From contig CM046876.1 of NCBI GenBank assembly GCA_025667525.1, positions 23,585,224-23,649,223 on the forward strand: 64,000 nucleotides of DNA, given 5' to 3'. Position 1 is the stretch's first letter. Each line of letters opens with the position of its first letter. Origin of the DNA: Glebionis coronaria (lineage: Eukaryota > Streptophyta > Magnoliopsida > Asterales > Asteraceae). The notes beneath the pieces were generated by a model. The model saw nothing but the letters and a program-made list of their open reading frames with translations. It searched no databases and was not told the origin of the DNA. Shown here piece by piece: positions 24,401 through 37,319 of this stretch. The translations under genes were made by a program, and so were the position numbers.

Positions 24401-24750
24401 TACCTCAGGTACATAAAATAACTCAACAAAAGATAGAAACTACCTTGTACCAAATTATGTACTATAATGTAAAATTTAAGCAAAATACAACAATGACTAG
24501 CGTGGACGATTATGGTTCAACCCGCACTAGTCACAACCCGAAAAGAAAATAACATGTGGCTAAGTATGAACTACTATGGTTCAACCCATACTAGTCAAAA
24601 CTTAACAAACATCGCAATTAAAAACCAATAACATCCAGAAAACTTTAATTAATATAAAATGCACACATACTCCTATGACGCCTATATGCAGGGACCCTTA
24701 AGTTATAGACTAGGTTACTAGACTAGGAAACCTAATTCTCTATAACTATT
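21481..24750 (-). other. Unassigned interior of G0
   Basis: Position implies that gag, protease and RT of G0 once lay here, but I cannot recognise their motifs. The part to about 22700 is pyrimidine-rich on the plus strand, as expected for decayed purine-rich coding sequence on the minus strand. From 22700 to 24750 it is AT-rich. A local imperfect duplication around the phrase TATGGTTCAACCC lies at 24497-24605. Confidence 0.4.
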
Positions 24751-24763
24751 GGCTCTGATACCA
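24751..24763 (-). other. Primer-binding site of G0
   Basis: The minus strand reads TGGTATCAGAGCC, initiator tRNA-Met type, three bases from the LTR edge at 24767. Confidence 0.9.
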
Positions 24764-24766
24764 TTC

Positions 24767-27344
24767 TGTCACACCCCACCATGGCGGAATATGGGGCGCG
24801 ACGTATGGATATCATCACAACATGGCGTGTTAATAGAGATAACTAAATGAAATAAGAAATGTCATATAATGGTGACACAAATGTCATGACAATATCTCAA
24901 CAAAGCAGGAGTCTAGGCAAGTAGGTAACAGTCCTACCTCTTACCCAAGACAAACAATAAATAAACAAAGCAAACATATAGGTGTCAACAGTATCACTTA
25001 TTAAACAAATAAAAGAAACTAAGAAGGAACGGGGATCTCCTTCTATATGCAATCCTAATGCCTCCAAAACTAGCCACTTCTATTCTCAAGCTTAACCACA
25101 TTCTCACCTGAAAGAGACACTAAAACACGTCAACATAAAGTTGGTGAGAGTCATAGGTTTAGACTCCAACGCCAAAATCAAACCATAAGATGTGAACAAC
25201 AACCACAAACAAAAGAACAAATGGACAATGTGATACAAACATGCATTAACAACTAATATTCAAGATTTAACAAACCAAACCAAATCCAAGGCTCTCAGCC
25301 TTACCAAACACCATGGTCCCATAGGCGCCCATACACCTACGTACCAATCCCAAGGCCTCGCCATGTCATTATACATTGGTCCCATAGATGCTCACACATC
25401 TATGTACCTCCCCAAGGCCCCGCCTTGTCAACATCCCCTTGGTACCAAGTCAAATCACAAAACAATCATGAATCAATTAGCAGTTAATCACATAAGTATG
25501 CACAAGTCCATCACCAAACACAAAACATTCACAACATAATTTATAAAAACAAGACACTGTCTCTTCCATCCCATCTGGAAGTCAAATCATAAAAAGACAT
25601 GGGACTATGAAACTCACCTGATTGAGCTTCTCCAATAATCAGCGCACTAGCAAAAAGCTAACAAACAAAAGCACACAATCAAAACATGAACCAAACACTA
25701 AAATGGCTTATCAACCCATGATGGACATCTAACCTTCTCCCATATATATACCTCATTTATATTCTCTAAGCATCTCATTACACCCCTCTATAAAGCCCTT
25801 AACTTAGTTTACTTCATAACCCGTCTCGTTAACATTTTACTCAAAACATTTCCGGTTTTTAGGTCTCCAAACTATAATCCAAACACCCACCTAACCATAC
25901 CCATGATCTCTGTAAAGGAAATCCTATGCCCTTACATATGTTAGATAACTCCTCCTTTTGGCCCCAACCTTAAAGCTACTGTTAAGGCCCTGATATATGT
26001 ATATATACTTTTGACTATCCGGATTTTACTGATTTTGAACATACAAAAAGTTTGTTATGATTAGGGGGTCTTACCCTAACCCACAATCTTAGCCCCAACT
26101 CAGATACTTCCTATAATATATAAAACAACTCCCATGTTCGTTTGAGAGTCCCAATATAACCCTAAGTACCCCAAACAACCCAAAACATAAAAGAAAACAG
26201 GCTGATTTCAAAACTGTTTTGACCTTCGACTGTTGTAACCTGTTTTTGACCCACTTCCCGACCTCCAATTTAGTTCTCGTTTCTTGCATTTGAAACCAAC
26301 TCAAATACCTTTCCAGGGATACTTGGATCGCAAAATAAGAGTTATAGAACTCTAGATATCATCAAAACAATTGACCTAAAATTCTGCCCATTTTTTAAAA
26401 AACGAATTTAATTAAATTAACCTAATTAATTATACATAAAACCTAATTAAAACCAAAAACCGATTTCCAATGATAAAAAATCATTAATTACATCATTAAT
26501 TAAAGACTATTAACAAAACCTAATCAAAATTTATGAATCTCAAACCCTAACCCATCATATTAGGTTACATACGTAAATTAAACTTTAATTAAGCATAGTT
26601 TTAGTGCATACCTTAAACCATAATTGAATAATTGGGTTTTCTTCATCCACCATTGTTAATCACGACTCATATTAGGTTTGGGAGAAATAAAAATAGTTTT
26701 GGGGGCTAAAGGAAGTATTATGGGTAATTAAAACTAACTAGGAAGCCTAATAGTACTCAAACTGGGCTCCCCTTCCCTTCCTTAAGCAAAATTAGGCCCT
26801 AAGTCCAACACCCTATGGACGAATTTTTTAATTATATTACTATGAATTAACTATTGATTATTATTACATTAAATTCCCTTAATTTATTTCAGCTCCTAAG
26901 AACTCCCGAACCTCAAAACCGTAAAACTAGTCAATTTTACGCGTATACCATAAAAATATACAGTTTTAAAAAAAATCATAAATTTTGAAATAAACTTTAT
27001 AACTAAGTCATAAAGGACTTAAAACCATCCCGTAAATTATTCCCGTGACTAAATACCTCATCCGAGACCTCAAAATGCTAAACCGTAAATCGTAAAAATA
27101 TGATTTTCTATAATACATATACGTATACGTAAACCACTAAATAACACCATCTCATTTCATAGTCACTACCATGTGAGCTCATGAACATGAAATCATCACA
27201 CATCGTTTCACTCACAAGGTACCCCGTACCAGAAACGATATCCAAACCACAATCTATACACACCAATTAGCACATAAACACGTAAAGACACGTAACTAGC
27301 ACAAAAAAAACTAAGTGACGAACCTCAAAACTGCGGTTGTCACA
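24767..27344 (-). repeat. 5' LTR of G0
   Basis: The LTR, 2,578 bp, is bounded by TGTCACACCC (left) and GGTTGTCACA (right), giving the TGTGACAACC...GGTGTGACA termini common in plant Ty3/gypsy LTRs. No coding sequence was recognised inside. The next five bases, ATACT, are a candidate target-site half. Element B sequence starts directly after. Confidence 0.82.
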
Positions 27345-28312
27345 ATACTAGTATAGAGTTATAAGATCCTAAGATTAATAATGTCTTTAACTCTAGTACT
27401 GTGTCTCAAGAAAATACTGATGTGACGAAGAATATTGTTTATCCACCTCTAATGAATAACTTTGTTTCTGAGGAACCTAAGACTAGTTCTGCTCCCAAGC
27501 AGGTAAAAACTCCTAGCAAGATATTGGAAAACAATAAACAACATGCTAAAAACAAAAGGGCTGGGATAGGTTTTGAAAAAGTAAAGTCAAAACAACCTTT
27601 TGGGTCTTCTTTAAGAATAAAAGGATGTTATGTTTGTGGTAGTCTAAGTCATTTTATCAAAGATTGTACATTACATGAAGATAAAATTGTGAAATAGAAG
27701 GCTACACAAAGGGTCATGAAAAACAGTAATGGGAAAAATGCACAGGGTAATAGGAATCAGAAACTTAAAGATGACAAACCTAAGTTTGATCATGCAAGGG
27801 TAGTTAAACAGGTTAAAAATAATCATACCAAAAGTTTTGTTCCTAGGGCAGTACTTATGAAGCAAGGACTTGTATCCTTGAAGTCTGGTAAACCAAGTAC
27901 CGGCAAGCCTAAATCTACAAGTACTGCTAGACCAAACTCAACTACTGTTCGTTTAAAGTCTGTAAAACCAATGTTCTCCAAGACTTCTAAGAAGGTTTTT
28001 GAAAAAGTTAAAACACCTAGAAGTAAGGACAAGAACAAACCAGTACAAATGTGGGTTCCTAAAAGAGATATACCATGTGTTAAAGCAAGTACCGCTAAGG
28101 CAGTACTTAAGTCAAAGAAGTCAAAGCACATAGAGTCACCCTATGAATTTGACTACATAAATCAAACCATGAAGTATAAGAGTAAAAGTAGCATTACTGG
28201 GAATGCTTCAGTAACTCTGAAATGTGTAGGTCCCACAAGATCCGAGCCAAATGTGGCTTGGGTCCTGTTAAAAACTAACAAGTTTTATTTGTGTGTAGGG
28301 GCATCTCATTGA
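27345..28312 (+). pseudogene. gag: Gag C-terminal part of element B
   Basis: This corresponds to the second half of the Gag of element A. One CCHC knuckle, CYVCGSLSHFIKDC, lies near 27627-27670. A lysine-rich tail contains STAK-type peptides encoded by the B motif (about 27895-27935 and 28085-28110), then MWVPKRDIP. The frame is interrupted by TAG at 27695-27697 and ends at a TGA at 28310-28312. The protease begins in another frame just after. The protein lacks its N-terminal capsid region. Confidence 0.75.
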
Positions 28313-30271
28313 CGAATTAAAAGATAAAGGAATTGTAGATAGTGGATGCTCAAGACACATGACAGGGAACAAAGATTTTCTTGCTAAATTTGAAGAATTC
28401 AGAGGAGGTCCATTAGCCTTTGGAGGTAGCAAAGGTAGAATCACTAGCAAAGGGAAAATCAACACAAGAAAGTTGGAATTTGAAGATGTCTTCTTTGTGA
28501 AAGAATTGAATGAGTTCAATCTCTTTTCAGTATCACAAATGTGTGATAAGAAGAACAAGGTGCTATTCACAGACAAAGAATGCTTGGTGTTGTCCAAAGA
28601 CTTTTAGATGCCCAAGGAATCTCAAATACTGCTTAAAGTACCCAGGCAAGAAAATATGTACACCTTTAATCTTCATACTATTACTCAAACATGTGGTATT
28701 ACATGTTTGCTAGCTAAGGATTCTTTAGATGAGTCAAATTTATGGCATAGAAGGTTAGGTCATGTGAACCTTAAGAATCTTAACAGATTGGTAAAAAGGA
28801 ATTTGGTTAGAGGTATACCTAACAAATCTTTTCAAAATGATTTCACATGTGCTGCTTGTCAAAAAGGAAAACAATATAGAGCCTCTTGTAAGACCAAGAC
28901 TGTAAATACTGTGACAAAACCTTTGCATCTCTTGCATATGGATTTATTTGATCCAGTTTCTATAAGAAGCATTATCCATAAGACCTTTTGTCTAGTGATA
29001 ACTGATGATTATAGTATATTCCGTTGGGTTTTCTTTTTAGCCCTTAAAAGTGAAACAAGTGAATTACTAAAGGATTTTATCACTTTAGTTGAAAAGCAGT
29101 TCACTAAACAGGTTTTAATCATTAGGACTGATAATGGAACAGAATTTAAGAATGCTGATTTTGATGAATTCTATAGGTCTAAAGGAATTAAGAGGCAATT
29201 TAGTAATCCTAGAACTCCTTAACAGAATGGAGTAGCTAAAAGGAAGATTAGGACATTAATTGAGGCTGATAGAACTATGCTGGCTGATTTACTTTTGCCA
29301 AATACCTTTTGGGCTGAAGCAATCCATACTGCATGTTATGTGTTAAATAGAGTCCTAGTAACTAAGCCTCAAAACAAAACACCTTATGAACTTTTGCCTA
29401 ATGTAAAGCCTAACATAAGTCATTTAAAACCTTTTGGGTGTCATGTGTCCATACTAAATACTCTTGATTACTTGGGAAAGTTTGATGGAAAGTCTGATCC
29501 AGGATATCTTGTAGGATATTCATTGCAAAGTAAAGCATATAGGGTTTACAATTTGGCAACTAAGAAAGTTGAAGAAAATGCTCATGTCAATTTCTTAGAA
29601 AATAAACCCAATGTTCCAGGAATAGGTTATGCTTGGATGTTTGATTTAGATTATCTAACTAACTCCATGGATTACTACTTTTTGCAAAAAGATTGTCAAA
29701 CTAACAATGCAGGTGAGGAGTCAAGTACAACTAATGCATGTACTCAAGAAGATGTTTCTTCATCAGATGAAGATGTTCACATCTATGTGCCAAGTATGCC
29801 TACTGTTACTCCCATGTCTGCAACTCCCAAGAAGCAAACCATGCCATCAAATGATGATCAAGCCTCCCAGGAGCTTCAGAGGCTTCAAGATCAAGAAAAG
29901 AATGCTACATCTGCTAATAAGCATTCAGGAGAAGAATATTTTGAGTCACAACACTCAGCAGTACATACTATACGTAGCGGTACTTCATTTGCAAGTACTG
30001 CTAAGTCAAAATCTGCTAGATCTGTTGACTCACTAGAAGAGATTTTGCAAGTATTGGACGATGAAGACTTATATGCCAGTCCAGCTGAAGAAATCTTCTC
30101 CAAAGCTTCCTATGATGAGCAGGGTGTAGTAACTGATTTCAACAATTTGGAAACTGAAATTCCAGTCAGTTCTATTCCCACTCATAAAGTCAACAACAAC
30201 CATCCTGCTACTCAGATTATTGGTGATCCCAAATCTGCTATACAAACCAGAAGACAACTGCAAACCAATAT
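28313..30271 (+). pseudogene. pol: Pol of element B, N-terminal part: protease and integrase
   Basis: Protease motif [10 protein letters not shown] lies near 28338-28367. The GAG-pre-integrase/zinc finger (LWHRRLGH...CAACQKGKQ) lies at about 28740-28870. The integrase core has HMDLFDP and RTDNGTEF. Where the catalytic glutamate is expected (GVAERKNR in element A) this copy reads GVAKRKIR at about 29230-29250, so the third catalytic residue is lost. Stops: TAG at 28605-28607 and TAA at 29220-29222. The acidic linker before RT carries B motifs at 29955-30005. G1 splits the gene at 30267-30271. Confidence 0.85.
30267..30271. other. Target-site duplication of G1, left copy
   Basis: AATAT directly precedes the left LTR and is repeated at 40250-40254. 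Removing G1 and one copy rejoins the reading of element B across the site. Confidence 0.9.
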
Positions 30272-33208
30272 TGTAAAACCCGCATGCTTTTACCATGAAT
30301 AGTACCCTTAAGATCATACGTACTAGATTAAAACTTTCCTTTTATAGTATGATTACATTCACGTGTTAGAATTTTACGTATTACGTACGTGTTAGAACAC
30401 GATAAGTATTTATTACGTACGAACGCACAATAATTATTTAAACAATAATTAATCACGAACATGCAATCATGAAATAATGAACGTAATTTAATCACGAGCT
30501 AATATTAATTACGTATATATATTTATTACGAACACGAATAAATATATTAAGTCACGATCGATAATTAATTAAAACACGTAAAACACGAACACGAGAACAC
30601 ACTTATTAATTAGACACGGAAAATGATCGGGTTACCCCATGTGGGCCCCATATGCCACGAAATTAGGAAGGAATAATGGGCCAAGCCCATTTTAAATTTT
30701 ACTAAAACATGGAATTAGGAAAGATTTTGGTCATTTTCACATTAAAGGAAATATAACAAAAACCCTAAAACTTTTCTTCCTTCTTCCTTTTTTTCTTTTT
30801 TTGGCTGCCACACATAAACACACCAAGGAGGGTGTTTATTTGATTTTGATCTTGGTTTTGGTGCAAGTGTTCGTATTTGTTCATCCTCGTTTAGATCCAC
30901 GCATTCAGTATATTCTTTTTACCCTTTTTCTTTTTGATTTGATCTAATAATTAATTAAGAACAAGATGTTTTAAAAACCTAATTAAAAACATAGATCTAA
31001 CATGAAAATGGTTATTGGGTAAATAAAAAAGGGATGTTTTTAGGGGTGTTTGTTTGGTCGGCGCCTAAACCGAACCCCAAGGGGGTCTCGGTTTGGCTAC
31101 TCGACCACCACCGAGACCATATGGTCCCGGCTGGGTGGTGTGGGTCCTACGGCAGCAAGAAGACAAGGGGAACCCCGAAGTGGTTTGGGGTATGGTGTCG
31201 ATTTCCTGTCCGGTTCATGGTTTCTAGTCAAGATCCGGTTCACGGTTTATGTTAAGATTATTTTTTTTATATAATCATATGTTAAAATTTAAATTAATAA
31301 GTATGACAAGATTAATTTAATAACATGACTTAGGTTATAATTTAATTATTAGATCATGAAATTATTAACATAAGTATTTTATATTTTTAGACTTATAATT
31401 AATTAATCATTTAAAAATCATGGTTATAATTAATTAATTAACATGACTTAGGTTATATTATTAATAAATAATAATACATGTTTTAACCTAATTATTTAAC
31501 TTTATTTAATTAAAAACATGATATATTTTAATTAAAACTTTTAACCTATAGTTTATTTAAATTACATGAAATAATTAATAAACTATACATTATATCATAT
31601 GACTTAGAAAATAATCATGAAAACACTTAGGCTTATATACTTAGCTTATTTAACCAGCTTATATCTAATTATGGAAATGTTCTATTTTTAGAAACTTATT
31701 TAAATAAGGCAGCTAATCTATTTATGGAAACTTTCTATTTTTAGAAACTTATTTATTTCAGGCAGCTAATCTATTTATGGAAACTTATTTTAATAAGGCA
31801 GCTAATCTATTTATGGAAACTTTCTATTTTTAGAAACTTATCTATTTTAAGCAGTAATTCTATTTTTGGAAACTTTCTATTTTTAGAAACTTTCTATTTT
31901 TGGAAACTTTCTATTTTTGGTAACTTTCTATTTTTGGAAACTTTCTATTTTTGCAAACTTTCTATTTTAGGAAACCTGCTTTTTTGGAAAGTTACGTATT
32001 ATTACACAGTAAGTATAATAATACATGAAATACCAGAAATACTTAATCAGAGTAAACAGAATATAAGATAAACCCAATTTAAGGCTTAAAAACAGTAAAA
32101 CATGATAAGAACATATAAAATATGTTAAGACATGACATAAATCAGTTACGTATTAGTAAGCAGATACTCATTCATGTATGTATTTATGTAGCATTAGTGA
32201 TACGGAAGTAGGATTCCTCTCAGTTCGTCTTCTTCGTTCACTGGACATAAGGTACGGATTCCCGTCCTTTCAGTATGGACATTCTTTCCTTATTAGGATT
32301 TACCGTATGCAGCCAAATGTTTTCCCGTAGTATAAGTTATGTGTTTGATTTGCTTATGTTTAATTTAGAATACCTCATATACATGCATGACCAGTTTCAC
32401 CTAATTATGGAGGTACCATAACCATAACATTAGAGGCACTGATGTTATGACTTCACCACGGCGGAGTGATTGCTCGTGGCGTCCCTTCAGCTTTTGGCCA
32501 TTTATATTATATTTATCATGCGGGGCGTATGGGTGCATCCTAGATACATGTTTCAGTCAGGATTTCATGGTGAATGTGGTGTGTGTCTTGCATCATTCAC
32601 AAGGAGCTGATCCCTCCTACCCAAAACCAGTATATTAAATTAGAGGTAGCCCCTCTAATTTGCATGATGAGGTCACCCCTCCAAGTATTCATGCACGGTG
32701 GATTTTCATGACCTATATTGGCTAATGGTAAATTATGTTAAACAGTTTTCATAAGATAAACATAGGGCTTTTCAAACTATAAAACCAGTTTTATGAACAT
32801 GTTCCAGGTTTTCCAGGACTTATACGTTTCCGCTGCTATTAAGTCTTTATCATGCTTAGTCATTCATACTATGTCTATATCCGTGCACTGAGCGTTTTGC
32901 TTAGCCGTTACTTTCCTTTCCATGTCCCAAAACGGCAGGTACCCTAGGGAAGACTCGAGCATTTGGAGGACCTGCATAGGATGGAAGCTGCTAGAGACTT
33001 CTTTTCCTTTTTGCCTTCATATACTTATGCTTGTTTAGTCTTTCATTCATTTCTTTTTCTTTATTATGTTTTGGGCTTATGTTTGGGAACCGATGTTTGA
33101 TTCCGGTTATCGCTATGGTCATGTAATGTTTTAGACATTTATCATTGTATGCTTTGATGACACGCCATAATTACGCGTGACATTCCATTATCAAAATAGG
33201 GTGTTACA
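30272..33208 (+). repeat. Left (5') LTR of G1
   Basis: The LTR is 2,937 bp, starting TGTAAAACCCGC and ending GGTGTTACA. The first 350 bases are rich in ACGT/CACG. A minisatellite of CTATTTTTGGAAACTTT-like units spans about 31670-31990. Short frames such as 31034-31255 recur in the other LTR but resemble nothing known and are unlikely to be genes. Confidence 0.93.
31670..31990 (+). repeat. Minisatellite in the left LTR of G1
   Basis: Imperfect tandem units of 16-18 bases on the theme GGAAACTTTCTATTTTT, with longer variants containing AGGCAGCTAATCTATTTAT in the first half. The same array recurs at about 38705-39025 in the right LTR. Confidence 0.8.
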
Positions 33209-33212
33209 ATTA

Positions 33213-33225
33213 TGGTATCAGAGCC
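33213..33225 (+). other. Primer-binding site of G1
   Basis: TGGTATCAGAGCC lies four bases after the left LTR. It is initiator tRNA-Met type and gives the plus orientation. Confidence 0.92.
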
Positions 33226-35460
33226 AAGGCTTCGACCTGTAGGCTCTAAAACTCGACCTGTGACTAGTGGGTAGTCACCAGGAGCTTCCTAAGCCAACGT
33301 TTGTTATTCTACGTATTGATGTTTTCAGCGCATTGTTGTTTTAACCATGATGTTTTCAACACCTTGAGGTTTTAACCTTGATGTTTTCATCGATATTGTT
33401 TTACTAATATGGATGGACAACCGTCATTCATATGTAGTTATGTGTCGTTGTTTCATGTATAATGTTCCTCGTGAACTGTGGCTATGTGGACCGAACCCCA
33501 ATAGTTCATAATTAGTCACATAAAATTTTTCTGATAAGTTTTGACTGATGAGTTTCATTTATTTATGTTACTTGTATCATTGTTGCAGGGATTATGACTA
33601 AGTAATGGTTGGCACAGGAATGGCCCTATTTAGTCGCATGTGCTTTTATCGAAACTTTTAACTTTAGGACCGACCCATAGGCGTCCCCTCGCCATGTCTT
33701 TTGTTTTGGGACCGACCCATAGGCGTCCCCTCGCACATACAAAGGTTTTTATAAACTACATTACGCATTCATGCACTGTTTTTCATGCATAAATTTTTTC
33801 TCAGGATTTATTGGCATAAAATTTTTTTCATGTCCCATCATAAGATAATATGTTTTTATGTCAAGTATGTTTTCATACTGTCATGGTTAACTTCAGTTCA
33901 TGCTGATTATGTTATACACACTCCTTCATGTTGAATTGTTCATGTTTCTTCATGATAATTCCGTCTTTATGTTGATTACGTCTTAAGCCTCTTTTGTCAT
34001 TTATGTTTTCATGCAAGGCATTGTTGGATTTCATTGAATCCTGCTTTCATGATAGTCATGGTTGGTTTTCATTGATCATGCTGTCAGGTAAATCATCGTT
34101 GAATTTTGTGTAACCACACTTTAACGTTTCTCGATATAACCAGAATGATGTCTATGCTAATACTGCTAGGTTATCATGATGGTTTTCCTAACCGTTTAAC
34201 CGATATACTTTCCTTAAATCATGACAAATGATCGACCCCATACCGATCATTTCATGTACATTCCATGTGTACTCCATGTACCTTATCCCATGTGCGTACT
34301 TCCACTTGTTGATACTCTACAAATTGTTGATGCCGCTCATAGCTTGGAGATGTTACTAAAGGTTAATGCTGCTGACGTTCGGAGACGCTACGAGATGCGG
34401 ATGCTGTTCACAATCTGGAGATCCTACAAGACGAAGACAAAGGCGTCAGAGAAAAGAAATTGGACGAGAATATGCTTCACCATTAGACGATTTTCATCAA
34501 TCAGTGTCCCAAATTCTTAGTTACATGTCACACGTCATTCAACTGTCATTTCAGCCATATGAGTGCAAACCGGTACCAGCCGGCCACTCAGCTGAATAGT
34601 TACATGAATCACGGTCATGAGAATGACCATCATGGAACTGACAGACAGGACGATAGTAACCACTACTATAACAGCAACTATCTTAGAAATCGCAACCGAG
34701 GCTCCGGTCGCGGACGTAATCAGACATACAAATGATCAGTAGTCCAACCGATCCGCCAATTCTGGTATAATAACCTAATATGTGTAGTTCTATTGGTTTC
34801 ACATCTCGAGACACATGTCAAGACATCAGTCAAGACACATGTCTCACGTATACTTTCTGAAGACACATGTCAAGACACCAGTCAAGACATATTTCACGCT
34901 TACATTTCTCAAGACACGAGTCAAGACACATGACTCACATCTAATTATGGAACATTTCTAAGAAATTCAGGGTACCCTCCAAGGGTATATCCATTTTGTT
35001 GTGTCATGTATTAATCAGGCCAGAAGTATTTCAATACCATTACCGGCACATCAGTGAGAACTATTACGTTGCCGATGTCACTTTCATTTCTTTCACCATA
35101 TTTCATATATTCATGACCATGAAGGAAGCCTTTCGTATTCCCACGTATAAGAAGGTTTTCCTTCAGCTTAATGATGAGATCCAAGCTGCTAACGCATTTC
35201 CTCGGAAAACACGAGATGAATTTTATCCTAATTGTGGACTATGAATAGCACACCATGCTACGATTCATAATTATGTACAGTAATATTCAGGCTCCTGAAT
35301 ACATTCAGCTTGATTTTCCATTAGGAAAATCTGTACAAATTATCTATGCTTTCCAAGTACGTGCTTTGTTAGCCATGATTGCTAAAATTTTCTAGCTGTC
35401 AGTAAGACACGACTACTGAAGTCCTTTTATGCATAACCAACGGATTATTCCAAAATTGTC
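33226..35460 (+). other. Degenerate 5' interior of G1, including gag remnants
   Basis: No continuous gene is present. A 26-base unit containing GACCGACCCATAGGCGTCC occurs twice (about 33663-33690 and 33708-33738). A 43-codon frame at 34604-34735 ends in RNRGSGRGRNQTYK, like the basic Arg/Gly tail of a gypsy Gag. Bases 34805-34945 form a repeat array of AAGACACATGTC/AAGACACCAGTC units. The rest is unassigned. Confidence 0.5.
34805..34945 (+). repeat. AAGACA repeat array in G1
   Basis: About nine copies of (T)CAAGACA(C/T) occur, often paired as GACACATGTCAAGACA then CAGTCAAGACA, with spacing of 10-16 bases. The array is not coding. Confidence 0.75.
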
Positions 35461-35710
35461 CCTTACACTCCAGAAGAACCTACAAGGAGAAGGACGGTAC
35501 CATGAGATTATGTGTCGACTACCGTCGACTTAAACAAATCACCATTCATGACCGTTATTCTCCTCCACGTATTGACAACATGTCCAATCGACCTTATAGT
35601 GTTAATCACTTTTCCGAGATCGAACTCATGATCATGCTGGCAACAGTGACGAGTGAAAGAGCAGGACATGTCCATGACTGCTATTCGTACACGACTCGGT
35701 CATGCTAGAT
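35461..35710 (+). pseudogene. pol: Ty3/gypsy reverse transcriptase fragment in G1
   Basis: The frame at 35502-35708 reads MRLCVDYRRLKQ, then ITIHDRYSPPRIDN and HFSEIEL. This is the conserved RT block usually read as CVDYR.LN...YPLPRIDDL...FSKIDL. Decay has removed the following YH and the catalytic YVDD region. It is too short to be functional. Confidence 0.8.
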
Positions 35711-36091
35711 TTATGATTTTGAATTAGTCTCATCAATGCTCCAACGGCATTATAAGAATGAGTTTCCATGAACTTATAGCAAATTCATTAGTGTTTTCAT
35801 TGAGGATAACCTGATTTCCTTTAAGCCTAGAAGAAGAACAGGAAGACCATATCTGCACTATGTTGCAAATTCTATGACAAGAGAAATTCGACCCTGAAAA
35901 TTTCCTATATCAGTTCTGGTTGATCACAGTGACATGCTGGATCACATGGATTTTCATGGTTAATCTTACCATGACTCAGCTTATGCGTAAAGGAGATAAC
36001 CCTACATTACATTAGGTGTTATAGAAGATACTACGCTAAGAGAAGTTTAGATTCATGGACTCAGAGTTTCGCAAACTCCTATGTATCAAGT
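35711..36091 (+). other. Decayed pol interval of G1
   Basis: This lies between the RT fragment and the integrase fragment. Position implies the rest of RT and RNase H, but I can point to no motif. Confidence 0.35.
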
Positions 36092-36586
36092 TTGATGAAG
36101 CAAGATACAGTTACGTTCATATCTTCATACCTGTCATACAAACAGGTTAAGATAGGACACCAGCAGACTGGGATGTTTTCATCATCTGAAATTGTGAATC
36201 GAAAAGGGACAAGATCTCCATGGGGTTTGGTTACCAGACTAACGCAAACTCAGAAGAAGCATGATGCTATCTGGGTTATTGCAAACAGTTTGATCAAGTC
36301 TGCAGAATCCTTACATCCGCAAGGATTGCAGAACCAACAGATTGATCAGAAATGTTCCAGCCAAGGCTCATCCGACCACTTGGTAATCCCTCAGCCATCG
36401 GGTCAGACAAAGATTCATAATTGTACTCCTAAATTACTTCACGTCTTCATTCTGATTCCACGACTTGCTTTCGCGCTCGCGTTCATGACACTATTCACGT
36501 TCATGATCGTATCTGGGCTTGCGATTTTACGTTCATTTCATTCTGGGAAGTTTTGCAAGAACTTGAGAGACCAGACCCAAGTTTAG
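36092..36586 (+). pseudogene. pol: Ty3/gypsy integrase fragment in G1
   Basis: A 164-codon open frame contains WGLVTRLTQTQKKHDAIWVI followed by ANSLIKSAESL. This corresponds to the integrase segment usually read GLP.T...DAIWVIVDRLTKSAHF, with VDRL degraded to ANSL. The preceding MDF that normally carries the first catalytic aspartate is altered. Later residues are out of frame or unrelated. It is a relic. Confidence 0.7.
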
Positions 36587-37300
36587 TATAACTCTCCATC
36601 ATCAGATAGACGTTTCACGTCATATTCCACGTCTCACCTTGTAGCGTTTGGCGTTACCGCCATTATATTCTATGTTCACGATATGTTTCACATGTCATGT
36701 TCATTCCACGTTCCTCATATCATGATCAAGATATGTTACACGTATCATGGATCACGATATGTTTACTCATACTACACTCGCCATATCTCCACGTAACACG
36801 TTCAAAATTTTTCACGTATCACGTTCAAAAATTATCACGTACTACGTTTCTTTATGTCTCGCGCATCGTTTCTAATTATCAGTTAAGTAAGACTGTCTTG
36901 TATCGTAACGTTTCAGTTACCCTAGCACGTTAACTCTTATTTTCCTCGATCGAATTTAGGGGATCTACCTTCCGTTGATAACCAAGAATTTCTTCGTATT
37001 CCAAGTCAAGGTCAGGAGGACCAAGATTTATCATTAGTGTCAAGATCTTCTGAAGGAACCGTTCCAAGAGGGAGGCCACTTGGAAACGGACAAGTTCATC
37101 CGGACTTTTATCCGTTTTCTCTCATCAATTAGATATGTCCTTTCAGTCACGTCACGTTCCATGTCCTTTCAAGACATGTCACGTTCCACGTTCCTTCTAC
37201 CATGTCACCTGTACGTTCATTTATCTTACATACCCTCTCAGTTTGATTCGGGTATGTTTCTCTTTCAGTTACGTTATCTATAATTCGGGGACGAATTATT
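36587..37300 (+). other. CACGT-rich 3' interior of G1
   Basis: No gene. Bases 36600-36930 and 37130-37230 contain unusually many ACGT cores (CACGT, TCACGTT, CACGTAT). This resembles the ACGT-rich start of the LTR that follows. Confidence 0.5.
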
Positions 37301-37319
37301 CTTTTTAGGGGGGAAGAGT
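37301..37319 (+). other. Polypurine tract of G1
   Basis: The purine run AGGGGGGAAGAG directly abuts the right LTR and is preceded by the GGGGACGAATT box typical of plant Ty3/gypsy 3' ends. Confidence 0.88.

Larger units (their letters stand above)
19777..27344 (-). mobile_element. Degenerate Ty3/gypsy element G0
   Basis: The 5' LTR (24767-27344) and primer-binding site (24751-24763) lie at the right. Pol remnants lie to the left and end inside the integrase C-terminal region at about 19785, next to copia C. No 3' LTR was found, so the 3' end has been lost. RNase H before integrase marks it as Ty3/gypsy. Every frame is heavily interrupted. Confidence 0.75.

Noticed and set aside
31034..31274. 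Open frames in the G1 LTR, repeated at 38080-38349
   Set aside because: They recur only because the LTR recurs. They are short, differ by frameshift between copies and match no protein I know.
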